Assembly (NCBI RefSeq): GCF_017833255.1
Contig: NZ_JAFIBU010000001.1
Span: forward strand, 2,046,001-2,110,000
DNA: 64,000 nucleotides
Reading direction: 5' to 3'
Source: Paenibacillus sp. PvR098
Lineage (GTDB): Bacteria; Bacillota; Bacilli; Paenibacillales; NBRC-103111
The notes under the pieces: generated by a model
Databases searched by the model: none
The model's input: only the letters and a program-made list of their open reading frames with translations
What the model was told of the DNA's origin: nothing
Shown here: piece after piece, positions 26,822 through 34,724 of the stretch
Layout: each line of letters starts with the position of its first letter
How positions within the stretch are numbered: position 1 is the stretch's first letter
Made by a program: the position numbers and the translations under genes

Positions 26822-27453
26822 TTTGAAATAATCTCCTGGCTAATTGCTACTTCCTTTTTTCTCATCGCCCCAGTCCCTCCCTCAACAACCCCATCACTTT
26901 TAACAACACTGACGATGGTACCAAAGAAGCATTTAACATCCATCCATAAGCTCATTTCCCTAACATACTCCCCATCAAGTTTGGCCTTTATCTCAATAGG
27001 AAGTTCATCCCTTCCATTAATCTGAGCCCAGCCTGTCAATCCAGGCTGCACATCATTGGCACCGTACTTATCCCGCTCAGCAATAAGATCATACTGATTC
27101 CATAATGCAGGTCTCGGTCCAATAATACTCATCTGCCCAACAAAAATATTCCAAATCTGAGGGAGTTCATCAAGCGAAGTTTTCCTCAAGAATTTACCCA
27201 TCTTTGTAATGTATCGCTCCGGGTGCTCTAATAAATGAGTTGGAGTGTTTTGGGGAGTATCAATTCTCATAGTTCGGAACTTCAACATATTAAAATACGA
27301 TTTATAGATACCAACTCTTCTTTGTTTGAATAGTACGGGCCCTTGTGAATCCAGTTTAATAGCTGTAATAAGAATCAAAAATATTGGCGCTAAAACGATT
27401 AATCCTATTAAAGAAGAAATGATGTCTATCAATCTTTTAATTTTCAGATACAT
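26818..27453 (-). CDS. capM: Initiating undecaprenyl-phosphate sugar-1-phosphate transferase (CapM-like)
   Basis: A 211-residue polyprenol-phosphate phosphosugar transferase of the short PglC/CapM type. It has one N-terminal hydrophobic hairpin (about 11-33), then FKQRRVGIYKSYFNMLKFRTM, the catalytic region TSLDELPQIWNIFVGQMSIIGPRP, and GLTGWAQINGRDELPI. It transfers a UDP-sugar (expected D-FucNAc-1-P) to undecaprenyl phosphate and so starts each repeat unit. AGGAGTG precedes the ATG. It overlaps capN by 4 nt. The 318 bp between it and galU is the largest gap among the sugar genes other than the IS region. Confidence 0.92.
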   Translation of the reverse strand: MYLKIKRLIDIISSLIGLIVLAPIFLILITAIKLDSQGPVLFKQRRVGIYKSYFNMLKFRTMRIDTPQNTPTHLLEHPERYITKMGKFLRKTSLDELPQIWNIFVGQMSIIGPRPALWNQYDLIAERDKYGANDVQPGLTGWAQINGRDELPIEIKAKLDGEYVREMSLWMDVKCFFGTIVSVVKSDGVVEGGTGAMRKKEVAISQEIISK

Positions 27454-27771
27454 TTCAGTTACACTCCTTGATAGTTATTAGTAAATTAGCACTTAATTTG
27501 AATACTTAAATTTCTTTTGTCCAAACCAACTACTAAGTCACTAAAATTATTCTATCTAGCCTTAAAATTAACCGCATTAATGGATTTGCTTATTGATAAT
27601 ATCTCGTTTACGTTATTTAGTTGCATCGAGTTTCTACGGTTGGGTAGAATAATGGGCTACTAGTACAACAGCCAATTAATCTATCTTCCATGCTTCAAAG
27701 GATTGGCAACACTCTATGGTGCACCTAGTCGCTGGGGTCTGCTAATTTATGAATTTCGTTTTATAAATAAT
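27454..27771. other. 318-bp intergenic gap inside the operon
   Basis: No gene, terminator or clear promoter could be supported. It separates the galU part from the sugar-nucleotide and transferase part, and could be where serotype-specific DNA joins conserved DNA. Confidence 0.4.
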
Positions 27772-28656
27772 CTATTTCATAGTCACATGCTCTTTTTCAA
27801 TTATATTTGAAAGATACTGCAACAAATCGCTTCTCAACTCGTCTCGTTTTAATGCAAACTCGATTGTCGTCTGAATAAATCCCAACTTCTCGCCGACATC
27901 GTAGCGTGTACCTTCAAAGTTATACGCATAAACGGCTTCATGTCGATTCAATTCGGCAATGGCATCGGTTAGCTGAATTTCTCCACCGGCACCCGGAGTC
28001 TGGTTTTCCAATACCTCAAAGATTCTCGGTGTTAAAATGTAACGGCCCATAATCGCCAAATTGGATGGTGCCTGTTCTCTCTTTGGCTTTTCCACCAGAT
28101 CATTTACACTGTATAATCGATCATGAATCTCCTTGCTGTTTACAATACCGTATCGGGACACTTCTTCTTCCGAAACTGTCTGTACGCCGATCACCGAAGA
28201 TTTATATCGCTCAAACTGCTCCATCAGTTGCTTCAGGCATGGCTTGGCTGCCTGTACGATATCATCTCCAAGCAGCACGGCAAACGGTTCATTTCCGATA
28301 AACTTCCGTGCGCACCAGATGGCATGGCCGAGCCCTTTCGGTTCCTTTTGCCGGATATAGTGAATATCCGCCATTTTAGAAGATTTTTGTACTTCATCCA
28401 GCAGGTCCAGTTTGCCCTTTTCCAACAAATTCTGCTCTAGCTCAAAACAGTTGTCGAAATGGTCTTCGATCGCCCTTTTTCCTTTGCCGGTGACGATAAT
28501 GATATCCTCGATTCCCGATGCGACCGCTTCTTCTACAATATATTGAATCGTTGGCTTGTCTACGATCGGCAGCATTTCCTTCGGCATCGCCTTGGTGGCC
28601 GGAAGAAATCGGGTTCCAAGACCTGCAGCCGGTATAATGGCCTTCCTAATCTTCAT
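27772..28656 (-). CDS. galU: UTP--glucose-1-phosphate uridylyltransferase
   Basis: A 294-residue nucleotidyltransferase that makes UDP-glucose from UTP and glucose-1-phosphate. The N terminus shows [28 protein letters not shown], the family signature with the nucleotide-binding Gly loop, and later GLGHAIWCA and LLGDDIV. GAAGGGG precedes the ATG. The product feeds Ugd and GalE encoded further down the same strand. It lies 34 bp behind capD, so it is cotranscribed with the operon. Confidence 0.97.
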   Translation of the reverse strand: MKIRKAIIPAAGLGTRFLPATKAMPKEMLPIVDKPTIQYIVEEAVASGIEDIIIVTGKGKRAIEDHFDNCFELEQNLLEKGKLDLLDEVQKSSKMADIHYIRQKEPKGLGHAIWCARKFIGNEPFAVLLGDDIVQAAKPCLKQLMEQFERYKSSVIGVQTVSEEEVSRYGIVNSKEIHDRLYSVNDLVEKPKREQAPSNLAIMGRYILTPRIFEVLENQTPGAGGEIQLTDAIAELNRHEAVYAYNFEGTRYDVGEKLGFIQTTIEFALKRDELRSDLLQYLSNIIEKEHVTMK

Positions 28657-28690
28657 CTTAGGCAGTTCCCCTTCATTTAATATCAGTTTA

Positions 28691-30526
28691 TTACTTATTC
28701 ACAACCGCAAGCTCCGGCTTTATCTTCTTCCTATTGAATGCAATATCCATGATCTCGTCTTTTAGTGGTTTGGGGTCTAATTCTTTATAATTCTCAATTA
28801 GCATATCAATCCATTTCATATGATTCACAGCAGCTTTGCCCACATAAATCTTTGGATATACTTGTTCTTCATGAACCTCGTTATCATTGAGAAGCTCTTC
28901 AAACAATTTCTCGCCAGGTCTCATACCTGAGAACTCAATTCCGATTTCCTCCTCTGTATAGCCGGACAATCGAATTAAATTCTTCGCAAGATCAACAATT
29001 TTCACCGGCTCACCCATGTCGAGTACGAAGATCTCTCCTCCCTTAGCCAGTGCACCGGCTTGAAGCACTAGCCGTGATGCTTCAGGAATCGTCATAAAGT
29101 ACCGTACCATATCCGGATGAGTCACGGTTACGGGGCCGCCTTTCCTAATTTGCTCTTTAAAAAGAGGTATCACGCTGCCTCGGCTGCCCAATACATTTCC
29201 GAATCGTACCGCCACAAATCGGGTGCGGCTTCTTTGCCCCAGATCTTGAATAATCATTTCCGCGAGCCGTTTCGTAGCCCCCATCACACTCGTTGGATTG
29301 ACCGCTTTATCTGTAGAGATCATGACAAAGGTATCGACCCCATAATGATTCGCAGCTTCTGCCACATTCTTGGTTCCAATCACATTGTTCTTCACAGCTT
29401 CTTCCGGATTTCGTTCCATCAAGGGAACATGCTTATGGGCGGCTGCATGGAATACGACATTCGGCTTGTGTTTGTCCATGATCATAAACATCTTGTCACG
29501 ATCTTGAACATCCGCAATCTCCGTTATGTATTCCATATTGTTCGTATTATTAGATTTAAGCTCCATTTCAATGGAATAGATACTATTCTCTCCGTGGCCT
29601 AGCAAGATCATCTTTAATGGAGAGAATTTCGTCACCTGCCGGCAAATTTCGGATCCGATCGATCCACCTGCACCAGTAACCAGTATGGTATTACCCGTAA
29701 TATATTCGGCAATAGCTGAAGTATCCAGCTCCACTGGCTCTCTACCGAGCAAGTCTTCCACTTGTACATCCCTGAATTCACTGACAGCGATTTTGCCGGT
29801 CATCAAATCCTCCAGCATCGGAACGATTTGCGCTTTGGCTCTCGTCTTGCTGCACTCCGTTACGATTTGATTCAATTCCTTCTTACTGAGGGAAGGGATG
29901 GCGATCACAATCGTCTGAATTTCCAACTCGTTTACAGCCTTCTCAATTTCTTCTCTACCGCCTAAGACCGGTATACCAAGCAATTCCAATTTATGCTTCG
30001 TCTTGTCATCGTCAATAAAAGCAACGGGGTACAATTCGGCTTCTTGATTGTGTTTGAGCTGTCTGGCCACCATCGTACCTGCCGCACCTGCACCGACGAT
30101 CAATGTGCGTTTCTTCCCGCTATTATCCATTTTCGAAGTGTGGCTGTCGCGGTATAATCTCCATGAGAAACGGACACCGCCGATGAAGATGATATGCATC
30201 ATCCAAGTAATGATCAACGTACGGTGATAAACCTCATGTAGTAGGGCAATTTGAACCAGGTAAGTAATAAGAATGGAAAACGAAATCGCTTTAAAGATGG
30301 ACACCAATTCACCGACACTGGCGTATTTCCACACTCTCTTATACAGCCTGTAATAAGAAGCAAATAGATGATGGCATATCAAGAGACTGATCGAGCTGAT
30401 GAGAAGGGTCGTTGTAAAAACCAACCTATCCGGAGGCACCAACATAAAATTACTAACATATATGGAAGTCAGCACGATGATAGAATCGATCAGCATTAAA
30501 TAAGCCAAACGGCGTCGATATGTCAT
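28691..30526 (-). CDS. capD: UDP-GlcNAc 4,6-dehydratase, membrane type (CapD/WbpM-like)
   Basis: A 611-residue protein with four N-terminal membrane segments (about 7-110), a first Rossmann-like region ([18 protein letters not shown]) and a second SDR domain ([17 protein letters not shown]). The catalytic region reads [17 protein letters not shown], with Met where small dehydratases have Tyr, as is usual for CapD and WbpM. It makes UDP-4-keto-6-deoxy-GlcNAc, the substrate of CapN. The start at 30526 is chosen because AGAGGGGAG lies 9 nt before it; an upstream frame to 30556 would overlap the preceding regulator gene. Confidence 0.93.
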   Translation of the reverse strand: MTYRRRLAYLMLIDSIIVLTSIYVSNFMLVPPDRLVFTTTLLISSISLLICHHLFASYYRLYKRVWKYASVGELVSIFKAISFSILITYLVQIALLHEVYHRTLIITWMMHIIFIGGVRFSWRLYRDSHTSKMDNSGKKRTLIVGAGAAGTMVARQLKHNQEAELYPVAFIDDDKTKHKLELLGIPVLGGREEIEKAVNELEIQTIVIAIPSLSKKELNQIVTECSKTRAKAQIVPMLEDLMTGKIAVSEFRDVQVEDLLGREPVELDTSAIAEYITGNTILVTGAGGSIGSEICRQVTKFSPLKMILLGHGENSIYSIEMELKSNNTNNMEYITEIADVQDRDKMFMIMDKHKPNVVFHAAAHKHVPLMERNPEEAVKNNVIGTKNVAEAANHYGVDTFVMISTDKAVNPTSVMGATKRLAEMIIQDLGQRSRTRFVAVRFGNVLGSRGSVIPLFKEQIRKGGPVTVTHPDMVRYFMTIPEASRLVLQAGALAKGGEIFVLDMGEPVKIVDLAKNLIRLSGYTEEEIGIEFSGMRPGEKLFEELLNDNEVHEEQVYPKIYVGKAAVNHMKWIDMLIENYKELDPKPLKDEIMDIAFNRKKIKPELAVVNK

Positions 30527-30552
30527 CCCGTTTCTCCCCTCTTTATGATCCT

Positions 30553-30879
30553 TCAATACTTCTTCACATTATCGCTATACAGCTCCAAAAATTTACGAAC
30601 CATCTCTACACTGACTCCCATATTTTTGGCTTCGCTCGAAAATTGCAACCAGTCTTTATCTGATGGCGTTAGCTCCACCGATGCTTCATCCTTAATCAGG
30701 GCTTCTATCTTAACGCCAAGCACATCGGCAATTTTATTCAAAAAATCAACAGAAGGATTCTTCTGTATATTTCGTTCAATTGAGCTTAGGTAAGACTTCG
30801 CTACACCTGCACGTTTGGCCAGCTCCGAAAGGGAAAGACGCTTTTTTTGTCTATATAGCTTGATTCGTTTTCCAATCAT
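30553..30879 (-). CDS. SinR-like XRE-family transcriptional regulator
   Basis: A 108-residue protein with an N-terminal helix-turn-helix of the XRE type (LSLSELAKRAGVAKSYLSSIERNIQKNPSVDFL, about 14-46). Its C-terminal segment DKDWLQFSSEAKNMGVSVEMVRKFLELY resembles the Sin multimerisation domain. SinR represses biofilm matrix operons in Bacillus subtilis, so a SinR-like repressor inside a polysaccharide operon suggests autogenous control. AAGGAG lies 7 nt before the ATG. It lies between a 54-residue gene and capD. Its DNA target is unknown; no GTTCTYT-type SinR box was searched exhaustively. Confidence 0.88.
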   Translation of the reverse strand: MIGKRIKLYRQKKRLSLSELAKRAGVAKSYLSSIERNIQKNPSVDFLNKIADVLGVKIEALIKDEASVELTPSDKDWLQFSSEAKNMGVSVEMVRKFLELYSDNVKKY

Positions 30880-30891
30880 CCTAATCTCCTT

Positions 30892-31056
30892 CTACGATTC
30901 ATGTGGTGGATTGATATGCTTCAACATAATTCCCTTGATTACTTCTATGTAAGTCTGAAGTTCTTTAGGTTCTTCATCTCTTGTGACGTGATGTATGAAT
31001 GTTTCCAGTTCTTGCGCTAAACCACTTAGATTGGGTTCTTCCAATCTCATACTCAT
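30892..31056 (-). CDS. Hypothetical 54-residue acidic protein ahead of the SinR-like gene
   Basis: The frame starts MSMRLEEPNLSGLAQELETF and ends NPPHES. It is helical and acidic with no membrane span. The stop lies 12 bp before the SinR-like start, with AAGGAG between them, so the genes are likely coupled. Its size and position recall SinI, the antirepressor that binds SinR, but it lacks a clear Sin motif. A competing frame on the same strand (30974-31246) overlaps it and also has a ribosome site; I prefer this one because it ends exactly at the next gene. Confidence 0.55.
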   Translation of the reverse strand: MSMRLEEPNLSGLAQELETFIHHVTRDEEPKELQTYIEVIKGIMLKHINPPHES

Positions 31057-31134
31057 TAAAGTTAACGCCCCCCTTCCAGCTCAGTTGATAAAAACGTAAT
31101 TTCCCACCTTTCCTAACTAGAAAAGTAAAAATCA

Positions 31135-31255
31135 TATAGGGCATCCAACCCCTCCTCACATCACACCCTTGACGATATACGTCTAAGGCGGCGAACCGCC
31201 CACAGCATGACCGAGTGCCTACAGTTGATAAAGGTGCAGTAGACATTACCTATAC
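31135..31255 (-). ncRNA. EAR-like structured RNA in the exopolysaccharide operon
   Basis: Between capB and the next gene the transcript can form a multi-branched structure: an outer stem (GCACTC at 31213-31218 with its partner at 31163-31168), a GGCGG-TTCG-CCGCC hairpin (31187-31200) and a GACG/CGTC hairpin (31171-31183). EAR elements (eps-associated RNA) lie at the same place in Bacillales eps operons, between the kinase gene and the dehydratase gene, and promote processive antitermination. Position and structure fit; I could not compare with the EAR covariance model. Confidence 0.55.
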
Positions 31256-31272
31256 CTGTTACTTAAGCCTGG

Positions 31273-31968
31273 TTACTCTTTCTCGCTCGAACCATAGTAG
31301 TAATAATAAGAGCCTTCATTCTTGTTACGTTCCTTATTGTTCAATACGACACCCAATATCTTCGCATTCACATGCTGCAGACGTTCCATTGCTTTACGAG
31401 CCGTGTCCCGTTTCACTTTCCCGCTGTTGAGTACGAATACTACACCGTCACATTTGGCCGATAGCACCTGAGCGTCCGTCACCGCAAGAGTGGGCGGCGT
31501 ATCCATGAGGATAATATCGTATGTTTCTTTCAGCTCCTGCAGCTGCTGCTCCATCCGTTTGGAATTCAGCATTTCCGCCGGATTAGGCGGTACAGGACCT
31601 GAACTGATTAGCGACAGATTCTCAATATGTGTATCACTGATCGCTTGTTGTATAGTGTACTGACCTGCCAATAAATTAGATAACCCAATGCGATTGGACT
31701 TCATAAAATAATGATGCAGCGTCGGTTTACGAAGGTCGGCATCAATAAGGACAACTTTCTTGCCTTCCTGGGCGAAAGCGACAGCCAAATTCGTGATGGT
31801 CGTCGACTTGCCCTCAGACGGTTCCGACGATGTTACGACAATACTTCGAATATGGTTGTCAAAGGTAGAGAACTGAATATTGGTTCTTAACGTTCTGTAA
31901 GCTTCAGATATATAGGATTTCGGGTTCAGGTCGGTAATGATGTTGTACCTGCTAGCTGAGGTTGGCAT
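31273..31968 (-). CDS. capB: Bacterial tyrosine kinase, CapB/CpsD/EpsB type
   Basis: A 231-residue BY-kinase catalytic protein. It has the Walker A motif SEPSEGKSTTITNLA, Walker A' VVLIDADLRKP, Walker B IILMDTPP, and a C-terminal tyrosine cluster (GSYYYYYGSS) that is the autophosphorylation site in this family. It works with the CapA membrane activator to control chain length and polymer synthesis. The start at 31968 has AGGTGAT 7 nt upstream; capA overlaps by 17 nt. No cognate tyrosine phosphatase gene is present in the window. Confidence 0.94.
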   Translation of the reverse strand: MPTSASRYNIITDLNPKSYISEAYRTLRTNIQFSTFDNHIRSIVVTSSEPSEGKSTTITNLAVAFAQEGKKVVLIDADLRKPTLHHYFMKSNRIGLSNLLAGQYTIQQAISDTHIENLSLISSGPVPPNPAEMLNSKRMEQQLQELKETYDIILMDTPPTLAVTDAQVLSAKCDGVVFVLNSGKVKRDTARKAMERLQHVNAKILGVVLNNKERNKNEGSYYYYYGSSEKE

Positions 31969-32722
31969 AAGATTTATCACCTACTTGCTGGTTTTGAGGT
32001 TGATCCATTTTATTGTTTGTTAGCTCTTCCTTCTGCATTTTATTGATTGTGACCAGCACAGGCAGCTGCAGGTAATTCTGAACGTCCGCCTCCGTCTTGA
32101 TCGTGTCGTCCAGATATTCCAACAAAAAGATGAGACCCATAGCTACCATCAACGAAACCACGAAGGAGATGGCCAAGTTAAGTTCCGGTTTAGGCTTCAC
32201 GGGCACCGGATGATCAAGGTGCTTCGCTTCGTTCAAAATCATGACGTTATCCACCTTCATGATTTGCGGGATTTGGTTCTTGAATACCTCCGACACCGCA
32301 TTGACGATCATAACCGCTTTGGCGTGTGAATAATCTTCTGCGCTTAACGTAATCACTTGCGTATCATTGACCGAGCTCACCCGGATCTTATCGATTAGCT
32401 GCTCTGTGGTTATTTCCAAATCCGGATAATCCGTTACCACATGATCCAAAATAGCCGGTGTTTTCATGATTTCCTTATAGGTGTTCACAAGCATTAAATT
32501 GGATCGAAGCAAATCGGAGCTTAACGTTTCAATCCCGCTGATTTCACTCGATTTATTAACGATCAGCTTCGTGCTGGCCGAATAAACGGGCTTGATATAG
32601 TAATAACTGACGATACCCGTTGTGATGCAGGATACAAGAACGATAACAGCTAACATCCAGACCCGCTTTTTGATGATATTGAAATATTCTTTGAGATCTA
32701 GTTCTTTAAATTCTGATTCCAT
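31952..32722 (-). CDS. capA: Polysaccharide co-polymerase / kinase activator, CapA/YveK type
   Basis: A 256-residue Wzz-type protein with two membrane segments (about 24-45 and 180-200) and an extracellular loop between them; the N terminus MESEFKELDLKEYFNIIKKR and the PVKPKPELNLAISF motif before the second segment are typical. It activates the BY-kinase and sets chain length. It is the first gene of the operon. The start is taken as ATG at 32722, with GGAG 7 nt upstream; further in-frame ATG codons lie at 32728 and upstream to 32737. Confidence 0.92.
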   Translation of the reverse strand: MESEFKELDLKEYFNIIKKRVWMLAVIVLVSCITTGIVSYYYIKPVYSASTKLIVNKSSEISGIETLSSDLLRSNLMLVNTYKEIMKTPAILDHVVTDYPDLEITTEQLIDKIRVSSVNDTQVITLSAEDYSHAKAVMIVNAVSEVFKNQIPQIMKVDNVMILNEAKHLDHPVPVKPKPELNLAISFVVSLMVAMGLIFLLEYLDDTIKTEADVQNYLQLPVLVTINKMQKEELTNNKMDQPQNQQVGDKSYANLS

Positions 32723-32766
32723 GTACATTCTCCGCATTCATCAAATTTTTGAACATAGTTGTTTAT

Positions 32767-32781
32767 GTAACATAATGTATC
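32767..32781. promoter_or_regulatory. Imperfect operator-like palindrome before capA
   Basis: GTAACATAATGTATC matches the GATACATAATGTATC operator except at positions 2 and 3. It lies between the capA promoter and the capA start, so it could act as a secondary site. Confidence 0.35.
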
Positions 32782-32875
32782 ATAGTGAATGTAATTATTT
32801 CCCTCCTCTTTCACTATTGTTCTTATTTAAGAACAACCGACCATTTTGCAGACAATATTGTATCTTATAACGCAC

Positions 32876-32914
32876 AAATTTACTTTATGATACATTATGT
32901 ATCGTGTCAAGTCA
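32876..32914 (-). promoter_or_regulatory. Capsule operon promoter with embedded operator
   Basis: On the minus strand TTGACA is followed by exactly 17 bp and TAAAGT. The spacer contains the perfect palindrome GATACATAATGTATC (32889-32903 on the plus strand as GATACATTATGTATC). Binding there would block RNA polymerase directly. It is the nearest promoter to capA and overlaps the 3' end of the small gene at 32907. Confidence 0.75.
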
Positions 32915-33086
32915 TTTTTTTCTGAGAGTGTGAAGATTGGGAAGAGATCGAATTCGTGGGGAATCCGGATGGGTTTTTAATTTCGAAGAAGGCCTGGGAG
33001 TTTGGGCCGCTACCCAAATTAAACTGGGACAGGATCGTGATAACATCCAAATGAATTATGGCGTAACCTGAGTCTTGCTCACTCAC
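32907..33086 (-). CDS. Hypothetical 59-residue protein between two operator-promoters
   Basis: The frame uses GTG at 33086, preceded by AAAGGGAGAG at 7-8 nt, and begins MSEQDSGYAIIHLDVITIL. It ends with a Ser/Gln/Lys-rich tail (SQSSHSQKKMT), and its stop codon overlaps the -35 box of the capA promoter. It has no membrane segment and no family I recognise. It would be transcribed from the upstream operator-containing promoter at 33152-33190 and so be regulated together with the capsule operon. Its place just before capA suggests a regulatory or matrix role, which is inference. Confidence 0.6.
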   Translation of the reverse strand: MSEQDSGYAIIHLDVITILSQFNLGSGPNSQAFFEIKNPSGFPTNSISSQSSHSQKKMT

Positions 33087-33151
33087 AGTAAACTCTCCCT
33101 TTGTTTATCCGAATAGTTTAATATTCTCTCTATTTATGTGCCGTTCTTTAT

Positions 33152-33190
33152 ATTATCACTTTATGATACATTATGTATCTTGTCAAACAT
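33152..33190 (-). promoter_or_regulatory. Second operator-containing promoter
   Basis: TTGACA, a 17-bp spacer and TAAAGT on the minus strand, with the perfect palindrome GATACATAATGTATC in the spacer (plus-strand 33165-33179). It is nearly identical to the capA promoter and drives the 59-residue gene and perhaps the whole operon. Confidence 0.75.
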
Positions 33191-33280
33191 TTATAATAGC
33201 GAAATTTGTCGAATAGGCCTAATTTTAAGGTATATTTTCCTAAAGAATTATTAATGTGTGAAAGCGGTCCCATATGTGAC

Positions 33281-33316
33281 AAAAAAAAGCAGGAACTCTA
33301 CTAAAGAGATTCCTGC
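33281..33316 (-). terminator. Terminator of the gene at 33353
   Basis: Stem GCAGGAATCTCT/AGAGTTCCTGC with eight T on the minus strand. It isolates the upstream gene from the capsule operon. Confidence 0.88.
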
Positions 33317-33352
33317 CAACCAACGAGCTGCAGCCCAACATCTGTTGGTCTA

Positions 33353-33802
33353 TCAGGTTTGAAAATCCAATTGAGGGGAAATATAATGATAGATGTCCAG
33401 TTGACGATACGATTGTATCGCTTCGGACCATTGCCAATGGGACCGCTCAGCGTCTTGATTCATCGCATGAAGTACATTAGCTCGATCCCTATCTGAAAGC
33501 TGATGCTCCATCCGATATTCAAATTGATCATCAACCTGCGTACGTCCAACCAGCAGGCCGGCTGCCGATAAAAAAAGGCTTCCATATGTTACTTCAACGG
33601 CCAGAATCATTAGCCGCTGTTCGGACAGTCTAAGCGGAGTTCGGAATGAAATTTCCTTGGAATTCCAATCTATTAATTGAATGATAGCGTGATTGGATTG
33701 AACAGGCCTATGATCAATCTGTATGATCGACATGTGGCATTCCAAAGAAGCCCATACGTTCTGTTTATTCGAATGTGATATTAAAATCGGAGTTTGGTTC
33801 AT
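33353..33802 (-). CDS. Hypothetical protein, possibly PilZ-like, 149 residues
   Basis: A 149-residue soluble protein starting MNQTPILISHSNKQNVWASLE. The central part, IIQLIDWNSKEISFRTPLRLSEQRLMILAVEV, has the beta-strand pattern of a PilZ-like barrel, but the RxxxR and D/NxSxxG c-di-GMP motifs are not clear, so this is a weak suggestion. The start at 33802 has GGAAGATG ahead of it; a longer frame crosses the promoter and is not real. It is divergent from an XRE regulator and carries two operator sites in its upstream region, so it is a likely direct target. Confidence 0.65.
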   Translation of the reverse strand: MNQTPILISHSNKQNVWASLECHMSIIQIDHRPVQSNHAIIQLIDWNSKEISFRTPLRLSEQRLMILAVEVTYGSLFLSAAGLLVGRTQVDDQFEYRMEHQLSDRDRANVLHAMNQDAERSHWQWSEAIQSYRQLDIYHYISPQLDFQT

Positions 33803-33859
33803 ATGACATCTTCCCACATCATTCGTTTTTAGGTAAAATAGATTAAGATATTGTTTCCC

Positions 33860-33874
33860 GATACAAAGTGTATT
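33860..33874. promoter_or_regulatory. Secondary operator GATACAAAGTGTATT
   Basis: One mismatch from GATACA-N3-TGTATC. It lies 26 bp downstream of the site at 33900, on the transcribed side of the 149-residue gene's promoter. Confidence 0.45.
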
Positions 33875-33886
33875 TATGATACGATT

Positions 33887-33927
33887 AATATTAAAATATG
33901 ATACATAACGTATCTTTGTCAAGTTAT
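33887..33927 (-). promoter_or_regulatory. Operator-containing promoter between divergent genes
   Basis: On the minus strand TTGACA, 18 bp and TATTTT, with palindrome GATACGTTATGTATC in the spacer (plus-strand 33900-33914). It lies between the 149-residue gene and the XRE regulator gene, so the regulator could control both its neighbour and itself. Confidence 0.65.
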
Positions 33928-34026
33928 TTTTTTCATTTCTTCGTGCGATTTCATGGTATAATGAAATGTAGCGATCTTTTATTGTTGATAGCACATTATC
34001 ACAGTGTTTAACGGGGGTTATTTTAC

Positions 34027-34398
34027 ATGAAGTATGGGGAGCGCATTGCTTCACTTAGAGAAAAACATGCGATGACACAAGAGGAACTATCTAATAAACT
34101 TGGAATCACTCGCGCTTCTCTATCCCACTACGAGAACAACAGAAGAGCACCGGACTATGATACCATCACCAAAATTGCCGGTTTTTTCAGAGTGTCTATT
34201 GACTTTTTGTTAGGAAGAACGGACGATCCTTATATTGTTCTCGATGAAGAAGTTAGAGAATTTGTGGACAGTCTGGAGTTATCCGACAATAATATTTTAG
34301 ATAAATTTGCGCTCACCATTGACGGCAAAAAGCTAACCGCAGAAGAAGCCAAACGATTCATCGCTTTTGTCCGTGCTGAACGCTCCATTAACAACTAG
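34027..34398 (+). CDS. XRE-family transcriptional regulator, candidate master of the GATAC-N5-GTATC sites
   Basis: A 123-residue repressor-like protein with an N-terminal helix-turn-helix (MTQEELSNKLGITRASLSHYENNRRAPDYDTI, about 17-48) followed by FFRVSIDFLLGRTDDP, the normal XRE continuation. The C-terminal 55 residues (LDEEVREFVDSLELS.., LTAEEAKRFIAFVRAERS) probably dimerise. TATAAT lies at 33956-33961 ahead of the gene. It is divergent from a gene with two GATAC-type sites; XRE repressors commonly bind such short palindromes. That it binds all copies in this window is inference. It has no ligand domain of known type. Confidence 0.88.
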   Translation: MKYGERIASLREKHAMTQEELSNKLGITRASLSHYENNRRAPDYDTITKIAGFFRVSIDFLLGRTDDPYIVLDEEVREFVDSLELSDNNILDKFALTIDGKKLTAEEAKRFIAFVRAERSINN

Positions 34399-34662
34399 TA
34401 ACAAGAGCATTCATCCCATGAACGCCTGGATGCATTAGATAGATGACTAACCATCAAAAGCCTCCTAACTTACTCTTATGAGATCAAGCTATGTGCTTGT
34501 TCCTCCGAAAAAATATCAATTGTCCTGCAGATATTCCGCTTCTATATAGGTCCATTACAACCATACTTTTGCGATACACGACAGAACGAACCGGCAGTCG
34601 TACAGGAGGAATCATTTCTGCACGACTGATTTTTGTATTGAAATAAGTTTACAAAGCAAAGA
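34399..34662. other. Intergenic stretch between the XRE gene and glnA
   Basis: No gene of normal size is supported. A 19-residue frame on the minus strand (34395-34454) has a perfect AGGAGG but no other support. Confidence 0.4.
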
Positions 34663-34699
34663 GGACTACCCCTATGTCATGTTGACATAGGGGTAGTCC
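34663..34699 (-). terminator. Terminator-like hairpin after glnA
   Basis: Stem of 17 bp, GGACTACCCCTATGTCA and its complement with a 3-nt loop, 26 bp past the glnA stop. The following tract (CTCTTTGCTTTG) is only moderately T-rich. Confidence 0.75.
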
Positions 34700-34724
34700 C
34701 ATATGAAATCAATACGTCCTGATC

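Noticed and set aside
30974-31246. Minus-strand 90-residue frame with an internal ATG after AGGAGGGG
   Set aside because: It runs through the structured RNA and overlaps the 54-residue gene that ends exactly at the SinR-like gene's ribosome site; composition is poor. The internal start at about 31144 remains a weak alternative.
33406-33421. Palindrome CGATAC-GATT-GTATCG
   Set aside because: It has N4 spacing rather than N5 and lies inside the coding end of the 149-residue gene, so it is not counted as an operator.
34395-34454. 19-residue frame with AGGAGG before the ATG
   Set aside because: Too short, antisense to the XRE gene end, and without other support.
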